Source: Pyrrhoderma lamaoense (taxonomy: Eukaryota; Basidiomycota; Agaricomycetes; Hymenochaetales; Hymenochaetaceae). From it: 64,000 nucleotides of DNA. Position numbers and translations under genes: made by a program. The stretch spans positions 744,001-808,000 of the forward strand of contig NBAZ01000004.1 in NCBI GenBank assembly GCA_002794735.1, written 5' to 3'. Below the pieces are notes generated by a model. That model was given only the letters and a program-made list of their open reading frames with translations, did no database searches and was not told the origin of the DNA. Positions within the stretch are counted from its first letter, which is position 1. Every line of letters starts with the position of its first letter. This document shows positions 1 to 11,706 of the stretch, one piece after another.

Positions 1-407
1 GTCCCTTAACCACGAAACTTGATCAAGTATTTTATATCTTCTCCACAAGCATGGCGTATAGGTCTGTCTGCTCAAAAAACCTACTATTTCTAGATACTAC
101 AAAAATAAGACATCTTGTGGAATATGCAGTCAGTCATTCTGATAGTAAGACGCTGCCACGGCCACTATCGAGCCGGCGATTGTAATTAATACTTAAGATA
201 TTGACTCCGCGTAATCTTATAATTTCAAGTTCAACTCGACTCGTGATACAAGTTTGCTTCTCATGTCTTTAGTATCAATATGATATCGTTTCAAGAAGGC
301 ACCGCTCCCTATGAGCGAAGTATCCCGAGTAATATATATATATAGCACAGAAAAATTAATTCCGGTTGAGAAACAAGCTCCCTTCTTGCTACATCAATCT
401 CCGGAGG
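1..407. other. Upstream region of the sugar transporter
   Basis: No open frame or RNA gene is recognisable here. The stretch is AT-rich with a short TA-rich run near 331-345. It presumably carries the promoter and 5' UTR of the transporter that starts at 408. Confidence 0.4.
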
Positions 408-2685
408 ATGACGAACATGTCTTCAGAAGAAAAAAGTAGCTTTGATAAAAATGTCGAAGTATATAGCCTCATCTAAACCCTGAAGACGTCGGCTGATCTG
501 GCATTTTAAAAATACTCAGGAACTACCAGAACAGACGTTAAGCAAGAGAATTCTTGAAGTTGATTCAGGTTTGTAGATAAAAGCCTCTTTTATGATTTTA
601 TGCATAATTTATAATCTATCCACAGCTGCTCTTGCTGCCGCAAAGCAACACGGCCTTGATCCATGGTCTAGGGACTCTTTTGTTCTCTACGCTTCTTGTT
701 TTGTACGTAATAATAACTGTGGTTAGCAATGATAAAGCTTTGACATTTCATGGAAAAATTCCATAGATTAGCTTGTAAGTTGTATATACCAGTATTCTTT
801 ACTTCAAACCCTAAGATCATCTTTATAGTCTCTGCTCCTGCGCGAATGGATACGACACATCTCTAATGACGGCTATCAATATTGTGGGCTGCATTTCAGA
901 TTTATTGGCATAGTGTTTATAGTATTTTAGATGCCTTTCTATCAAGATCGTTTTAACGCCGGTGTTGTGGGTTCAACTACCGGAATTATCTTCTCTGTTT
1001 GTCCGTCATACAGTATTGTCACATAAATATCCGGGCTAAAAATAACTTAGATACAATCGGTGGGCTTACAAGCCCGTGGATTGCTGGACCCCTGACAGAT
1101 AGATTAGGTCGACGTTGGGGAATGTTTATAGGAGCTTGGATTATCTGCATTGGTTTGTGTTTGATTATATGTCATTCTCTGTTGTATTGACAAATTGCAG
1201 GCTCCGCTGTGGTCTCATCAGCGAATACGAAGAGTCAGTTTATAGGCGGACGTTTTATTCTTGGGTTTGGCGTTAGCGTTTTAACATGTGCTGCACCATC
1301 ATATATAGTAGAGATAGCTCCTCCCCAGTGGCGTGGTCGGATGACTGGACTCTATAATTGCGGGTAATGTCAGCCGATGCACTGAATCGAAACATTTCTG
1401 AGTCTATTTTTTAAAAGTTGGTTTGGAGGTTCCATCCCTGCTGCCGCTATCACATTGGGTACCCAGAATATCAAATCTGATTTGTCTTGGCGTCTTCCCC
1501 TTATCTTTCAATGTGTTCCGGCATTTGTTGTCATCTGTTGTGTCTGGTTTCTCCCTGAGTCCCCACGGTGGCTTCTTGCGAATAACAGGGACAAAGAGGC
1601 CCGAGCTTTCTTGGATCGGTTCCATGGCGGTGGCGATCCACATCATCCAGTTGTTGAAGTGGAATGGAAGGAGTTCAAAGAGTCTATCACCGTAAACGGA
1701 GCTGATAAACGCTGGTATGACTATTCAGAACTCTACAAGAGTGCGAACGCCCGCTGGCGCTTCCTCATGGTTTTATTTATGGTGTGTCTGCTTCTTGCTA
1801 ACTTGAATGAGTATTTACTTGTGTACCATCCACTATTCAGGCTGTTTTCGGTCAATTTTCCGGAAACGGGCTTGGATATTTCAATACACAAATTTATGCC
1901 ACCGTAGGATATAGCAATTATATGCAATTTGTTCTTAATCTGTGTTCGTCCATTGTATCTTGCTTCGGTGCATTATGTGGTGTCGCATGTGCAGATCGCA
2001 TCCCACGCCGGAAAATTCTAGTCATCGGGACCCTGTGTTGCTCTGTCTTACTTGCAATAAATGGTGGCTTATCAGCAAAATGGGCTCACGAATCCGAAGG
2101 ATCAAAGGATATCAAAGTTGGACAGGGGGCCGTAGCTGCCTACTTTTTGTTCTATGCTATTTTTTCGTTTGTTTATACTCCGCTTCAAGCAGTATACCCA
2201 ACTGAATGCTTAGCAACGAATGGGAGAGCAAAAGGTAAAAACAAATTATTTCCAAATGATGGTAGTAATCTAAATCATACTTTATCAACAAGGGATGGCT
2301 ATGTATGGTGTAATTGTCAACCTTTTCGTAAGCAGACAACTCATATCTACATAATGAAAAAGAGACTTACTGATTTCTTTCAGGGATTTATCAACCAGTT
2401 TTGCGGTCCGATCGCATTGAAGAACATTACCTATAATTATGTATTTGTAAGTTTAAGGTGTATCATGTAAGATAAGATACTAAATAGGGTATTACCCAAC
2501 AGATTTTTGTTGGCTGGGATTGCATCGAAGCTCTATTATGGTATCTATTCGCTATAGAAACTGTTGGGAAAACCCTCGAAGAGCTTGAAGAAGTTTTCTC
2601 GTCACCTTATCCTCCTCGAACTAAGGCGAAGAAAGTCATTGTAATCAAAGATGATGGACATGTCGATCTAATTCAGAATTCATAA
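408..2685 (+). CDS. MFS sugar transporter (sugar porter family)
   Basis: A plasma-membrane proton/sugar symporter of the fungal sugar porter family, resembling lactose-permease-like and hexose transporters. The frame is rebuilt through about ten short introns; the first runs 459-519. Family motifs appear in order: HGLDPWSRDSFVLYAS near the N-terminus, ANGYDTSLMTAI in TM1, AGPLTDRLGRRWG (the D-R-x-G-R-R loop after TM2), QWRGRMTGLYNCG in TM4, PESPRWLL after TM6, PTECLATNGRAKG before TM11, and VGKTLEELEEVF after TM12. The ATG at 408 is followed by an in-frame ATG at 417, and either could be used. The frame is intact to TAA at 2683-2685. The substrate cannot be read from sequence. It lies upstream of a CipC gene on the same strand. 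Confidence 0.88.
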
Positions 2686-3605
2686 TTCTGACCTCATTTT
2701 ATGCACATGTACCTTCTATGAGAATCGTTATACCATTTTTATGCTTACCATGCGCTAAATTGAGTCTAATTCAGGTTTACACCGCGGCTATATAGTCTTG
2801 ATATTGTTTTCACATGAGTCGCAATCTTTAGCTCCATATAGCACCCTATGAAGAAGTCTATTATCCATTCTTTCCCACTTATTATACGCAAAGTTGATAC
2901 AAAGCCTTCCTAAGGGTTTTCTTCTACTCCCCGGAATGAATATTTATAAGTGGACTACTAGTTCAGGTATTCAAAAGATAATGTTGATATGATAGCGAAA
3001 TTTATGCCTTGCGCGACTAATTGTGGATAATGGCGAGCTACATGCACGTTGACTAAAAGAGGAGCCTAGATTGCGAATACATATTGTTCGGATGATACGG
3101 ATGATCTAAACGTACTTGCGCCCTCATTCCGTGCTACTGATCATGATATGACTAGAGATTTCAAGTGATAATCATTTAGGCACTATTTACGGGTCCGCAA
3201 CTATCAGAATGCCTGTAATCTAAAAATAGAAACAGTAACCAACCTCCTCTGAAGAAACCCTGCTTTTCATGCGGTTCTGGGACTCAGACGACGTGTCTAT
3301 TTCGGATTCCAGAAGGTAGTGGGGTTGAGTATATGCACCGGTATCCACTGATCGCTTTGATTGCTGTGTTTACATGCTGCGCATGATACATACCGTTGCC
3401 CTTGAAGTCAGTTATGGAACGAACCGAATGGTCGGTACTGGCGATATACATCCAAATGCGGTACCTGATCTATTTTAGGGTCAACTACGTAAGGGGAGCT
3501 CCGCTTCTCTATAAAAAGCCACAAGATAGCACCCCCTCTTTCAGCATAATAAACATCTGATATCCCCCATCTTTTACTTCCTATACACGTACTACAACTT
3601 AAATC
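2686..3605. other. Intergenic region between transporter and CipC gene
   Basis: No convincing coding frame, RNA gene or repeat is seen. The last 120 bases hold a TATA box and stress-element-like motifs, listed separately. Confidence 0.4.
3492..3537 (+). promoter_or_regulatory. TATA box and STRE-like motifs of the CipC gene
   Basis: TATAAAAA lies at 3510-3517, about 90 bases before the CipC start codon. An AGGGG at 3492-3496 and a CCCCT at 3533-3537 flank it; these match the fungal stress-response element core. CipC genes are known to be stress-induced in other fungi, so the arrangement is sensible, but such 5-mers also occur by chance. Confidence 0.4.
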
Positions 3606-4203
3606 ATGGGTTGGTTCGATGATGACTCTCACGAAGCTCGCTCCTACGAGGAGGTTTGTTCTTTAGATTCATATTTATGCTCTATTTCCGTTGACTTAAT
3701 ATGATCTATCATGCTTTGTTACTCTTGTTACTTTGATCACAGTAAGCATTCCCCGTCATTGTATCCGTATTGTTGTTTTTTCTGACCCCGGTCCATAAAG
3801 GTTCAACAACACCGGTGAGGAACACAAGGCTAAGTTGAGTCACGAAATCATTGGTGGTGCTGCTGGTAAGCATATTCTTGGTTGAATCAATTTAACATCT
3901 TATCTGATCAAAATCGTCCGCCATAGCCTACGAAGCTGCAAAAGCTTATGAAGACCATGTCGCAAAGAATGGCAAGCCCGACTCTCATGCTAAAGCCAAG
4001 GAGATCTTGTAAGTTATCAATCTTTTCCATTCGGTTTACTTGAATCAATACTCACTGGCTATTGTATGATTGTTAGAGCTGGTCTAGCAGGCGCTTTCAT
4101 TGACCGTGAGGTTGAGACTCGTGGTCTTGACTTCATTGACAGAGAACGTGCTAAGCACGATGCTCATAAGAGACTTGAGGAGCAGATCGCCAACGACTAT
4201 TAG
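3606..4203 (+). CDS. CipC-like stress-response protein (DUF3759)
   Basis: A small soluble protein of the CipC (concanamycin-induced protein C) family. Its biochemical role is unknown, but in several fungi it is induced by antibiotics, stress or infection. It opens with MGWFDDDSHEARSY, continues with HKAKLSHEIIGGAA, and has the family core AAKAYEDHVAKNGKPDSHAK. It ends in an acidic/basic helix at TAG 4201-4203. Introns are seen near 3864-3925 and 4010-4077. The first junction, between the GAGGAG at about 3653 and the TTCAACAAC exon at about 3801, does not splice in phase with a simple GT-AG pair. A microexon or a base error may lie there. The family assignment is secure. Confidence 0.82.
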
Positions 4204-4639
4204 GTACTGTAGTAGTGGAATCAAATTGTACATGTACAAAGACATCATTGTAAAACTAGCAAATTTGATGGATACGTCTACCTTCCATCCCATCGATATG
4301 CCATACCCGTTCGGTGTGCATAAACTAGATTTATTGAATACAGGAACATAGATGAGTAACGTGAGAGACCGGCAAGTAGACTGCTCAACAGATAGGAGAT
4401 GATCATGAAAGCGGGAAGTCGAGCTAATTGGGATGAAATATATTTGACTTCGATGCATTGTGATACATGAGTTGTGGTAATATATACATGTAACATTGAT
4501 TTCAAATTTGGACTAGCTTTGGGAAGTTAAGATAAAAATAGAAACGCTGGTGTTATGTTATTACGCGTGACATAGTCACAAGTCAAATCTCTTACAATTT
4601 GTGAAACTTTAATTCCTAAGATCATTTCTCAGGAAAACA
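4204..4639. other. Intergenic region
   Basis: This is the 3' UTR of the CipC gene and the promoter of NHP2. Overlapping short frames on both strands (4084-4505) show no family features and are read as chance. Confidence 0.4.
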
Positions 4640-5417
4640 ATGGGCAAATCAGAGAAAAAAGAGCACAAGAAGAAGAAGGAATCTAAAGAGACGGAGGCAG
4701 CGTCTGCGGACGTCTCTATGGCAATAACTGACATTGTTATAGAGGGAGAAGATGTATGTTCTCGCAAATAAATTTTTCTTCTACTTCAACTCAAAATCGA
4801 TTCAACTTTGTTACTCATCCCTCAAGGAGGTTAAAAGCAAAAAGAAAGACAAGGAAGAAGTCGAGATAAACTTAGATGATTTATCACCTTTGGCGCAACC
4901 ATTAGCCCAGAAGAAACTCCTCAAGAAATTACACAAAACCATCAAGAAAGGTGAGGAAGGCTAAGTTTTTTCTACAGCAAATTCGTCTCTGACATCTGCT
5001 TGCGTAGCTTCGAAGCAAAGGCAGGTGAAGCGAGGAGTGAAGGAAGTTGTAAAAGCTATCAGAAAAGGAGAGAAAGGGTGTGTCCCATTTATTTAACTTC
5101 ATATATGCTCGTCGCTAAAAGTCGTGAACTATCTCAGTCTACTCGTACTCGCTGGAGATATCACACCTATAGACATTATCTCACATTTACCAGTACTTAG
5201 TGAAGATGCACAAGTGCCCTATGTCTTTGTTCCATCGAAGGAGGAACTTGGGCACGCAAGCTCGACAAAACGACCCACTAGCTGTGTTATGATTTGTCCC
5301 GACTCAAAAAAGAAGAAGGTGAAGGACGGTGCAGACTCGAAAGAGGACGACTACCGAGAGTTGTTTGACGAGTGTTGCAAGGAGGTAGCAAAATTGCATG
5401 CAAAAATTATTTTCTAG
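4640..5417 (+). CDS. NHP2: H/ACA ribonucleoprotein subunit NHP2 (L7Ae family)
   Basis: A core protein of box H/ACA snoRNPs, which guide pseudouridylation and processing of rRNA in the nucleolus. It binds RNA next to Cbf5, Nop10 and Gar1. Four exons are clear: exon 1 at 4640-4753 codes a Lys-rich acidic leader, exon 2 resumes at 4827, and all phases fit. The L7Ae core shows KRGVKEVVKAIRKGEKG followed by LVLAGDITPIDIISHLPVL, then PYVFVPSKEELG and TSCVMI, the usual NHP2 order. Compared with yeast Nhp2 there is a longer charged N-terminus and an extra Lys/Asp-rich insert before the C-terminal helix. The frame is intact to TAG 5415-5417. Confidence 0.9.
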
Positions 5418-5695
5418 GATCTCATCATGTATACACATTCTTGCCTCTGTATTTTATTCCTTTTCGTGTTCCCGGTTTTTTCATCTTCTATATGTTATTA
5501 GATGTAACGATATTTTAATCCAAATGTGAAATTCGGCATAAGACTCACGGATTTACCCACGGGCACATCCACGTCAAAATCCTCATGAGTGTGTGTCGTG
5601 TCAAGAACTTTTTAATTCTTTAGTTCTCTTCTCTTTATCATCATCGACTTCGTCATCTTCGGTCTCTACCGTATTACTTCCTGATTAATCTCAGC

Positions 5696-7527
5696 ATGTC
5701 AGCTGGTGCAAAGGCAAAATCTGGTGTAGCCACAAATGGCCCAAAGACGAAATCTGGAAAGAAAACGGTGGTCACTCCTTCTCCCACCGCAAGCGGCACC
5801 GTTACACCCAACGGTGAAGGTGGAGGCAAAAGCTTAGCTACACGGGTTAGCAAGCCAGATGAAGCTGCCTTCACTGCCGAACAGGATGCTCTGAAGACCA
5901 AAATCAATGAACTACAGGGAAAGATGGTACGTACTTTATCTAATTTACATATCATAGAGTTTCTCAAACCACAATCTTACTGTGATTCATAATTTCAGAA
6001 TATTGTTCGGGATAAGATCAATGCTGGGTCTAATACGGGACCAAATGCAGAGCGACGGGCGGAAATTCATGCTCAACTAAAGCAGCATTTCCAGGAGCAG
6101 GGCAAATCAAGGAATTCGCGGTCGCAGATTGCAGCTCAACTCAAAACTTTGAATGAAAACATCCAGTCAAAGGTACTTACCCAAAGAGGATATATTTTTT
6201 CAAATCTATCTCATCAATACAATAAATATAATAGGTGAAGGACTTACAATCTGCGAAGTCGAAGACGAAGTTTAAGTCTGTTGCCGAGATAGACTCTCAT
6301 ATAAAGTATTAAGTTTCTATCAATACTATTGGAATAAAATTCCTGACTACATCTCTATTTAGGCAACTCGAAAAGCAAGTCGAATCAGGAGATCTGAAAC
6401 TTGTTGAAGAGAAACGTGCTCTTCAGGAAATCTCACAGTGCAAGCGACTCCGTAAATCAGTTGAAAACTTCCAAGCTGAACAAGAAGCTATTGACCGCGA
6501 TCGTGCAGCTGCCGAAGAGCTAAGAGCGCAGTATAATGACCCAGAAGCAAAAGCTATATCAGATCAGATTGACTCTCTCAAGAGTGAACTCGAACAAATT
6601 CAAAAAGTAAACGATGAAGCATATGCGAATCGCAATAAACTCTTTGAAGAACGAAATGAGCTGAAAGCTCAACTCGATGAACTCTATCTACGAAAAAGAG
6701 AATCAGCGACTAAGTATCGTGAGGATAACGATCAGTACTGGGCACAAGTTCATGAGGATCGTGCGCGTCGCGCTGAGAGAGCTCGTGCTCAACGCCAGGC
6801 TGAAGAAGAAGCGAAGAAAAGAGAAATTGCTCTTCGTCTACGCGAGGAAGCTGAGATACCGGCTTTCCAGGCGGAAATCGAGGATTGCCAAACTCTTATT
6901 GATTACTTCTCCGGAAAGACTTCCAAAGTAAAGCTTTCGGGCTCCAATGATGCCGTTACCTCTCGAGGGGAAGTTTCTGGTGTTCCGAAGCTTGAAATAA
7001 GACAGGTTGAGGCAGATACTACTGGACTGGTCGCACGTAAAAAGAAGGGTGAAGACGAAGAATCATACTTTGTCGGAGGTAAGGGTAAGAAGGGTAAAAG
7101 AGGTGGATCTTCTAAACCACAACCACCCGTTCCTGCCTCCAACGGCGAATCGGAAAGTTCTTCGCCTTCCGGTCCTCTTAACGTCCCACTTCCAACATTA
7201 TCTGCATTGCTAGCAATGTCGATTCCTCCGCCAGTAAATGCAGCCGATGTCCCACGTACAATCGCAGACCTTCAGACAAAGAAGGCATGGTTTGAGGCAA
7301 ATCAATCTCGTGTAACTGCCGAAAATATAGCCAAGGCGGAGGCAAACATTAAAAAGATAACGGGCGGCACTGATTTAGCAGCACCTCCTAATGGTCTTGG
7401 TGAAGCTCCACCCGAGCCTGCTCCAACACCTTCAGAGGGTGGGGAAACCTCACAAGCTGTACCTGCTGAAGAAGTCAAAGCGGAGCTAGAAACTGAAGCA
7501 GCTGAAGGCGAAGTTGAAGTTGCCTAG
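5696..7527 (+). CDS. BFR1: Nuclear segregation protein Bfr1-like, coiled coil
   Basis: A homologue of yeast Bfr1, an mRNP component associated with polysomes and the ER that also affects ploidy and secretion. The protein starts with a Ser/Thr/Lys-rich leader. A long charged coiled coil follows from about residue 60 to 390, with many Glu/Lys/Arg/Gln heptads such as EDRARRAERARAQRQAEEEA. Then come a KKGKRGG basic patch and a Pro/Glu-rich acidic tail. Introns 5927-5998, about 6175-6234 and about 6307-6361 are GT-AG and in phase. Assignment rests on overall architecture and on the N-terminal segment (SRSQIAAQLKTLNENIQSK), so it is good but not residue-proven. There are no internal stops. Confidence 0.8.
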
Positions 7528-9467
7528 ATGCTATTGATGGACATGTACACACAAAAAGGGATCGGACTTTCTTATAGGTTATTGTTGTTCAGCACTATGC
7601 GATACTATTCAAAGGGACAATTATGTTTTCATTCTAAATCTTAACACCTCTAATCACGCATGTCAGTCAGCCACACTACTCACAGTCTATACACCTTCAG
7701 TTACTATCATGGAGACACTTGTAGTTTCACTATAACCCATTCACTCATTTGTCGCAAGTCAAATGTGTGTGTATGCTTTTTTCTTTTTTCCTTCTTTTTT
7801 CTCTCTGTTGTTTGTTTAATGCCCTATATGTTACCCCGCTTGTTTTGTGTTCGACCGATCTTTCTCAATACTGCCTTCATCAATACAATGAAGAATAGCA
7901 TCCCCTTTTACCTATCCCCTCACTCTTGTACTGGATGGAGCATCATATCTTTCCTGTGCCGGAAATCACAAAGTACTCAAATAGCTTACTTAATCGAATA
8001 CTCAGTAGTAGACGTCTTATAATCTACACTGAGGTAGTCTAGTAATCTATGTTTAGTATCTATTGACTTACTGGCGGGTCAACACACGCCCGAACAACAA
8101 AGCACAATACAATAGTGGTGGAGGAAGCTTCCCACACAAAGTACACGCATACAACACGCGCATATACAGCATAAGTACAATGCACATTGCATTGATTCAT
8201 TAATACATACAATAGTTAAACTATAAACAACAAAGGAAAGACAGAAATAGTAATGTGTGGCATAAACGGACTTATCGCAGTACAAGAGCAGGGAAGCCAC
8301 CCCCTTCTCGAACCTTTTTTTACGAAATTAGCTCTTTTGGGATAAGAATACATTCTTCCAATAGAAAAGTCTTGGCAAGTCCCAATTCCGCCTCATTTTC
8401 AGGCATCTTCTCTTTTTTTTTACTTTGAAAAAAAAAGTCGGCTTTCTCCTTTTTTCTTTTCTTCCTCCTTTGTTTCTTTTCTAAATATATCTCCATACCC
8501 CGCTCATTTCATTTGCATATCTTTCATATTTCACATGAGCGATGAGCGCTGAACAATGAAGTTCTATAAATATGACTTTGAAAACGTTGTGAGATTGGGT
8601 TCCATGGAGTAAGTTTAAAGAGAGGGGGGGGCTGGAGATTTGTTTCTTTCATTTCAATGGGGATATGAAGGAAGGGGGAGGGGAGATGAATGAGATGAAA
8701 TGAAATGAATGAATGATAAAGGAAGGCCCCGGGTTATGCGTGTTTTTGATCTATATAATTTTATGTATATTCCAGCGGGCAAAGGGGGCTGAGGACCCCA
8801 AGAAACTATTAATATTATCATATTTTTTTACTACTCCCTTTCCTCTCTTCCAAACTCTTAGGTTTTTACCAAAGTCCGGTTTGTCTTCTATCATGATACA
8901 AACGCGCCATCCACCAAGGCACTGCACTCCTGAGAGCCTAGATAGCTATCATAATCATCGTCTCATTTTGTCCCTTCAAGTCTTAGTTTAGTCTATTCTA
9001 TTTCTTTTATGGTGATGTTTATTTGATGTGCTTTATGCTTATACCCCCTTCAAGATAATAAGTTAAAATTAATTTCATTGATATACATTCTCAACTTTTT
9101 TTTGATCTATCAGGGAAATCGGTTGACTGATAGATCAAAAGATCATGGCGTACAAAAAATCATTCAAAATGTATCTCTTCTCACTGATCTCGTGATCTTG
9201 TTTAGCACCGATGATAATGGTGATGAAGATGATGGTAGGGGATCATGAGTCATGACACTTGTTCGCTGTTTGCAAATTTATGGGATAATCTGATGGATGT
9301 GTAGATGGATGGACGTACCCAAATAGTTGAGTAGGTTTCTAAGTAGAAGGTGGGAGAGAAGTTCCTCCGTTTTCTTTCCAACAGTAGCGGTATAGCACCC
9401 CTTCCATATATTCTCCTACTTCTTTCTTTCTTTCTCCCTTCCTTCTGTAGAACCACGAAACTTACTA
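7528..9467. other. Gene-free region after BFR1
   Basis: This begins with the BFR1 3' UTR. No conserved frame is visible; the ORFs at 7660-8022 and 8079-8300 are low-complexity. Pyrimidine-rich runs occur near 8405-8475, and purine-rich GGGA repeats near 8620-8710. Nothing further is recognisable before the inverted-repeat element. Confidence 0.4.
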
Positions 9468-9944
9468 CAGTAGAAGACCTCGAAATGCATAAATTGGTCC
9501 GCGAAAAATCGTATGCATTAAGACATTGTATGCAATATTATATGTAACATAAAAGTGTGACACATGTGACATAACTACCTGTTTTAGTAATTGTTAGGAG
9601 TTACTTTCTGCTTTAGTGCATTTTTATATTGAATATATTCCTTTATCACAACTTGCGAAGCAATTATCAATTTCTGCTTGATAAAAAGTTTAAAAAATGT
9701 TATGCTACTATGGCAAAGTTTTTTTTTACATAATTTTTTTTCAATATTTTGTCACGAGAAAATTTTTTTTTGTCTATTTCACTTTAAAATACAATATGAT
9801 AATGCATATCTATGGAAAAAAATATGCATTATGAGATATCAAATTTTGTGCATAATTTGGCTGGGACATAGTCGGTTCCTAAAAATTTCATGCACTAACG
9901 CATTTTATGTAAAATCACGTTATGCATTTCGAGGTCTTCTACTG
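9468..9944. mobile_element. 477-bp MITE with 25-bp terminal inverted repeats and TA target duplication
   Basis: The left end, CAGTAGAAGACCTCGAAATG followed by CATAA (9468-9492), is the exact reverse complement of 9920-9944. The element is flanked by TA at 9466-9467 and at 9945-9946. TA duplication and ends beginning CAG are typical of Tc1/mariner/pogo-type elements. The interior is AT-rich, holds repeated ATGCAT/TGCATAA motifs near both ends, and has no transposase-like frame. This fits a non-autonomous miniature element. No second copy occurs in this window, so copy number cannot be judged. Confidence 0.85.
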
Positions 9945-9946
9945 TA

Positions 9947-11706
9947 TTTGAAAAACCTTTATATCGCCCCCATCCTCTTTTCCCCTCCTTTCTCTCAAGA
10001 AAAAAAAAGAAAGTAAATAGAAAAAGAATTGGTATACATTGCATGTCCATATCCTTTTCCTTTCTCGTAGGTACGACTGTGCCGTTTTTCAACAGAACCA
10101 TAGAATAATTTCACAGAAAAAGCGGAAAAAGAAAGAGAAAAGAAGTCGGATAAGATGCCTCTTTATAAGATGGAGTAGTGGCCTAAGTACCTTAAATACT
10201 TTAATCACTTACCAGAATTCGTTGGGGTTTCTCAAACTTCTCAAACACCAGACACCAGACATCAGACAAATAAGACTTTCAGAAGGGGAAAGAGAGTGTA
10301 AAGAAAAAAAAACGAGATTTTATATATCGAGGACAAGAAAAAGAAAGTTTAAAAATAAAACCCAGGACGTTATCAACCCATGTTACAACCTCTGTCGGTA
10401 CATATATATGCGTGCTACTGCTGCAAGTGAAGATAAGAGACTTTTATCCGTCAATCTGTCAGGGCTTGGTTCACGGTAATATATAATAAAAGAACATTTC
10501 TTCAAAAGAAGAGAAAAAACGAAAAGAAAAGAAGTAGATATGAACGAGCGTACCACTAACAAGGAGTGGAAAAAGACACATCAACAAAAGACAGACTGGC
10601 CAAATATCAAACAGCAGGAAAGAAAAAAGAAGGGAGAGGGAAACCAATATACTGATAAAGGACTTAATCCTGCTGAAAACAGTTTGTATTTATTGGGGTA
10701 AGGTAAAGGGGCGAACAGGATCTAAACGAGCGACAATGTGCATGCATGTATATATGTATGAGTTATGTGTGTGTGTGTAACATTCACGGGCTATAAATAA
10801 CCTGAGTTTAGCTTTAAACTAGAAAGAGAGATATATAAAAAAGGGGGTGGAGGGACGAGTGGGAGTCAAGAGTAAACTAACAACAAGACTCGAATTTCGG
10901 GCAAAAAAAAATAAAACTGGATAAAACGACGAAAAAAAAGTATAAAAAGTGAACTTTGTACTGTCTCATCAATAAGGAAGAGAAGAAAAAACATAAAAAG
11001 GGAGAAGGAGGCGAGACTGTTATAATACACTAAGCACAACAAAAAAAAGGACAAATATAAAGGGAGTATAAAAAAATGAAGGCTTGATGATGGAAAATTT
11101 CTGGTTGATGAGTAAACCAAAAAAAAAACACGGAGGTTTTAATTAATATGACACACTCCCCGTACACACTTAGCGATAGGGTAGCAGAAAGGGGAAGCTA
11201 GGAGGAGAAAAAAAAAGGGGGTGAACTGAGGTTTGTCAATGAACAAGAAAGCATTATATATATAAGTCTGAAAATAAAGTCGAAACCAAGAAGTTTGCAG
11301 CGAGAGAAGGAGAGTTTAAAGCTTTCGTTAAGAAAATTAAGTAAGAACAGAAATCAGAACTTTGGAGGTGCAGGAAGGTCCCATTATAGATCACCCAATA
11401 ATAAAGTTAACACTTGGACAGAACGAGAACACGATCATGAAGTTTGTTGTGCACAAGAAAAAAAATTTAGGACGAAGGAAACGAAACAGCAGAAGGCAAG
11501 AATGGACGATGATTGTAGTTAAAACATTGGCATTACATAAAAAAAGAAAACAGTCAGTCGCAAAGAGTAGGTTTGTTGGTGAGAGGGGTGAGTACTGTGT
11601 GCATTTGTCGGACAAGAAATTAACATGGACTTGTATGACCAAAAGAAAGAGGATAAAGTATTGGGAAGTAAAAAAAAAATTGGATTTGGTAGACAAACAC
11701 AAAAAT
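9947..11706. other. Gene-free, purine-rich region
   Basis: From about 10085 to the end of the RFX gene the + strand is dominated by A and G, with many AAAGAAA/GGAGAAA runs. It carries no convincing protein frame; ORFs here read as Lys/Arg or Phe/Leu low-complexity. Part is probably the long 3' UTR of the minus-strand RFX gene, whose transcript would be pyrimidine-rich here. Confidence 0.45.

Noticed and set aside
5674..5967. 97-codon minus-strand ORF antisense to BFR1 exon 1
   Set aside because: It is the shadow of a Ser/Thr/Lys-rich coding exon and has no independent splice or family support.
10039..10479. 146-codon + strand ORF in the purine-rich region
   Set aside because: Lys/Arg low-complexity produced by A/G-rich DNA, with no domain or splice structure.
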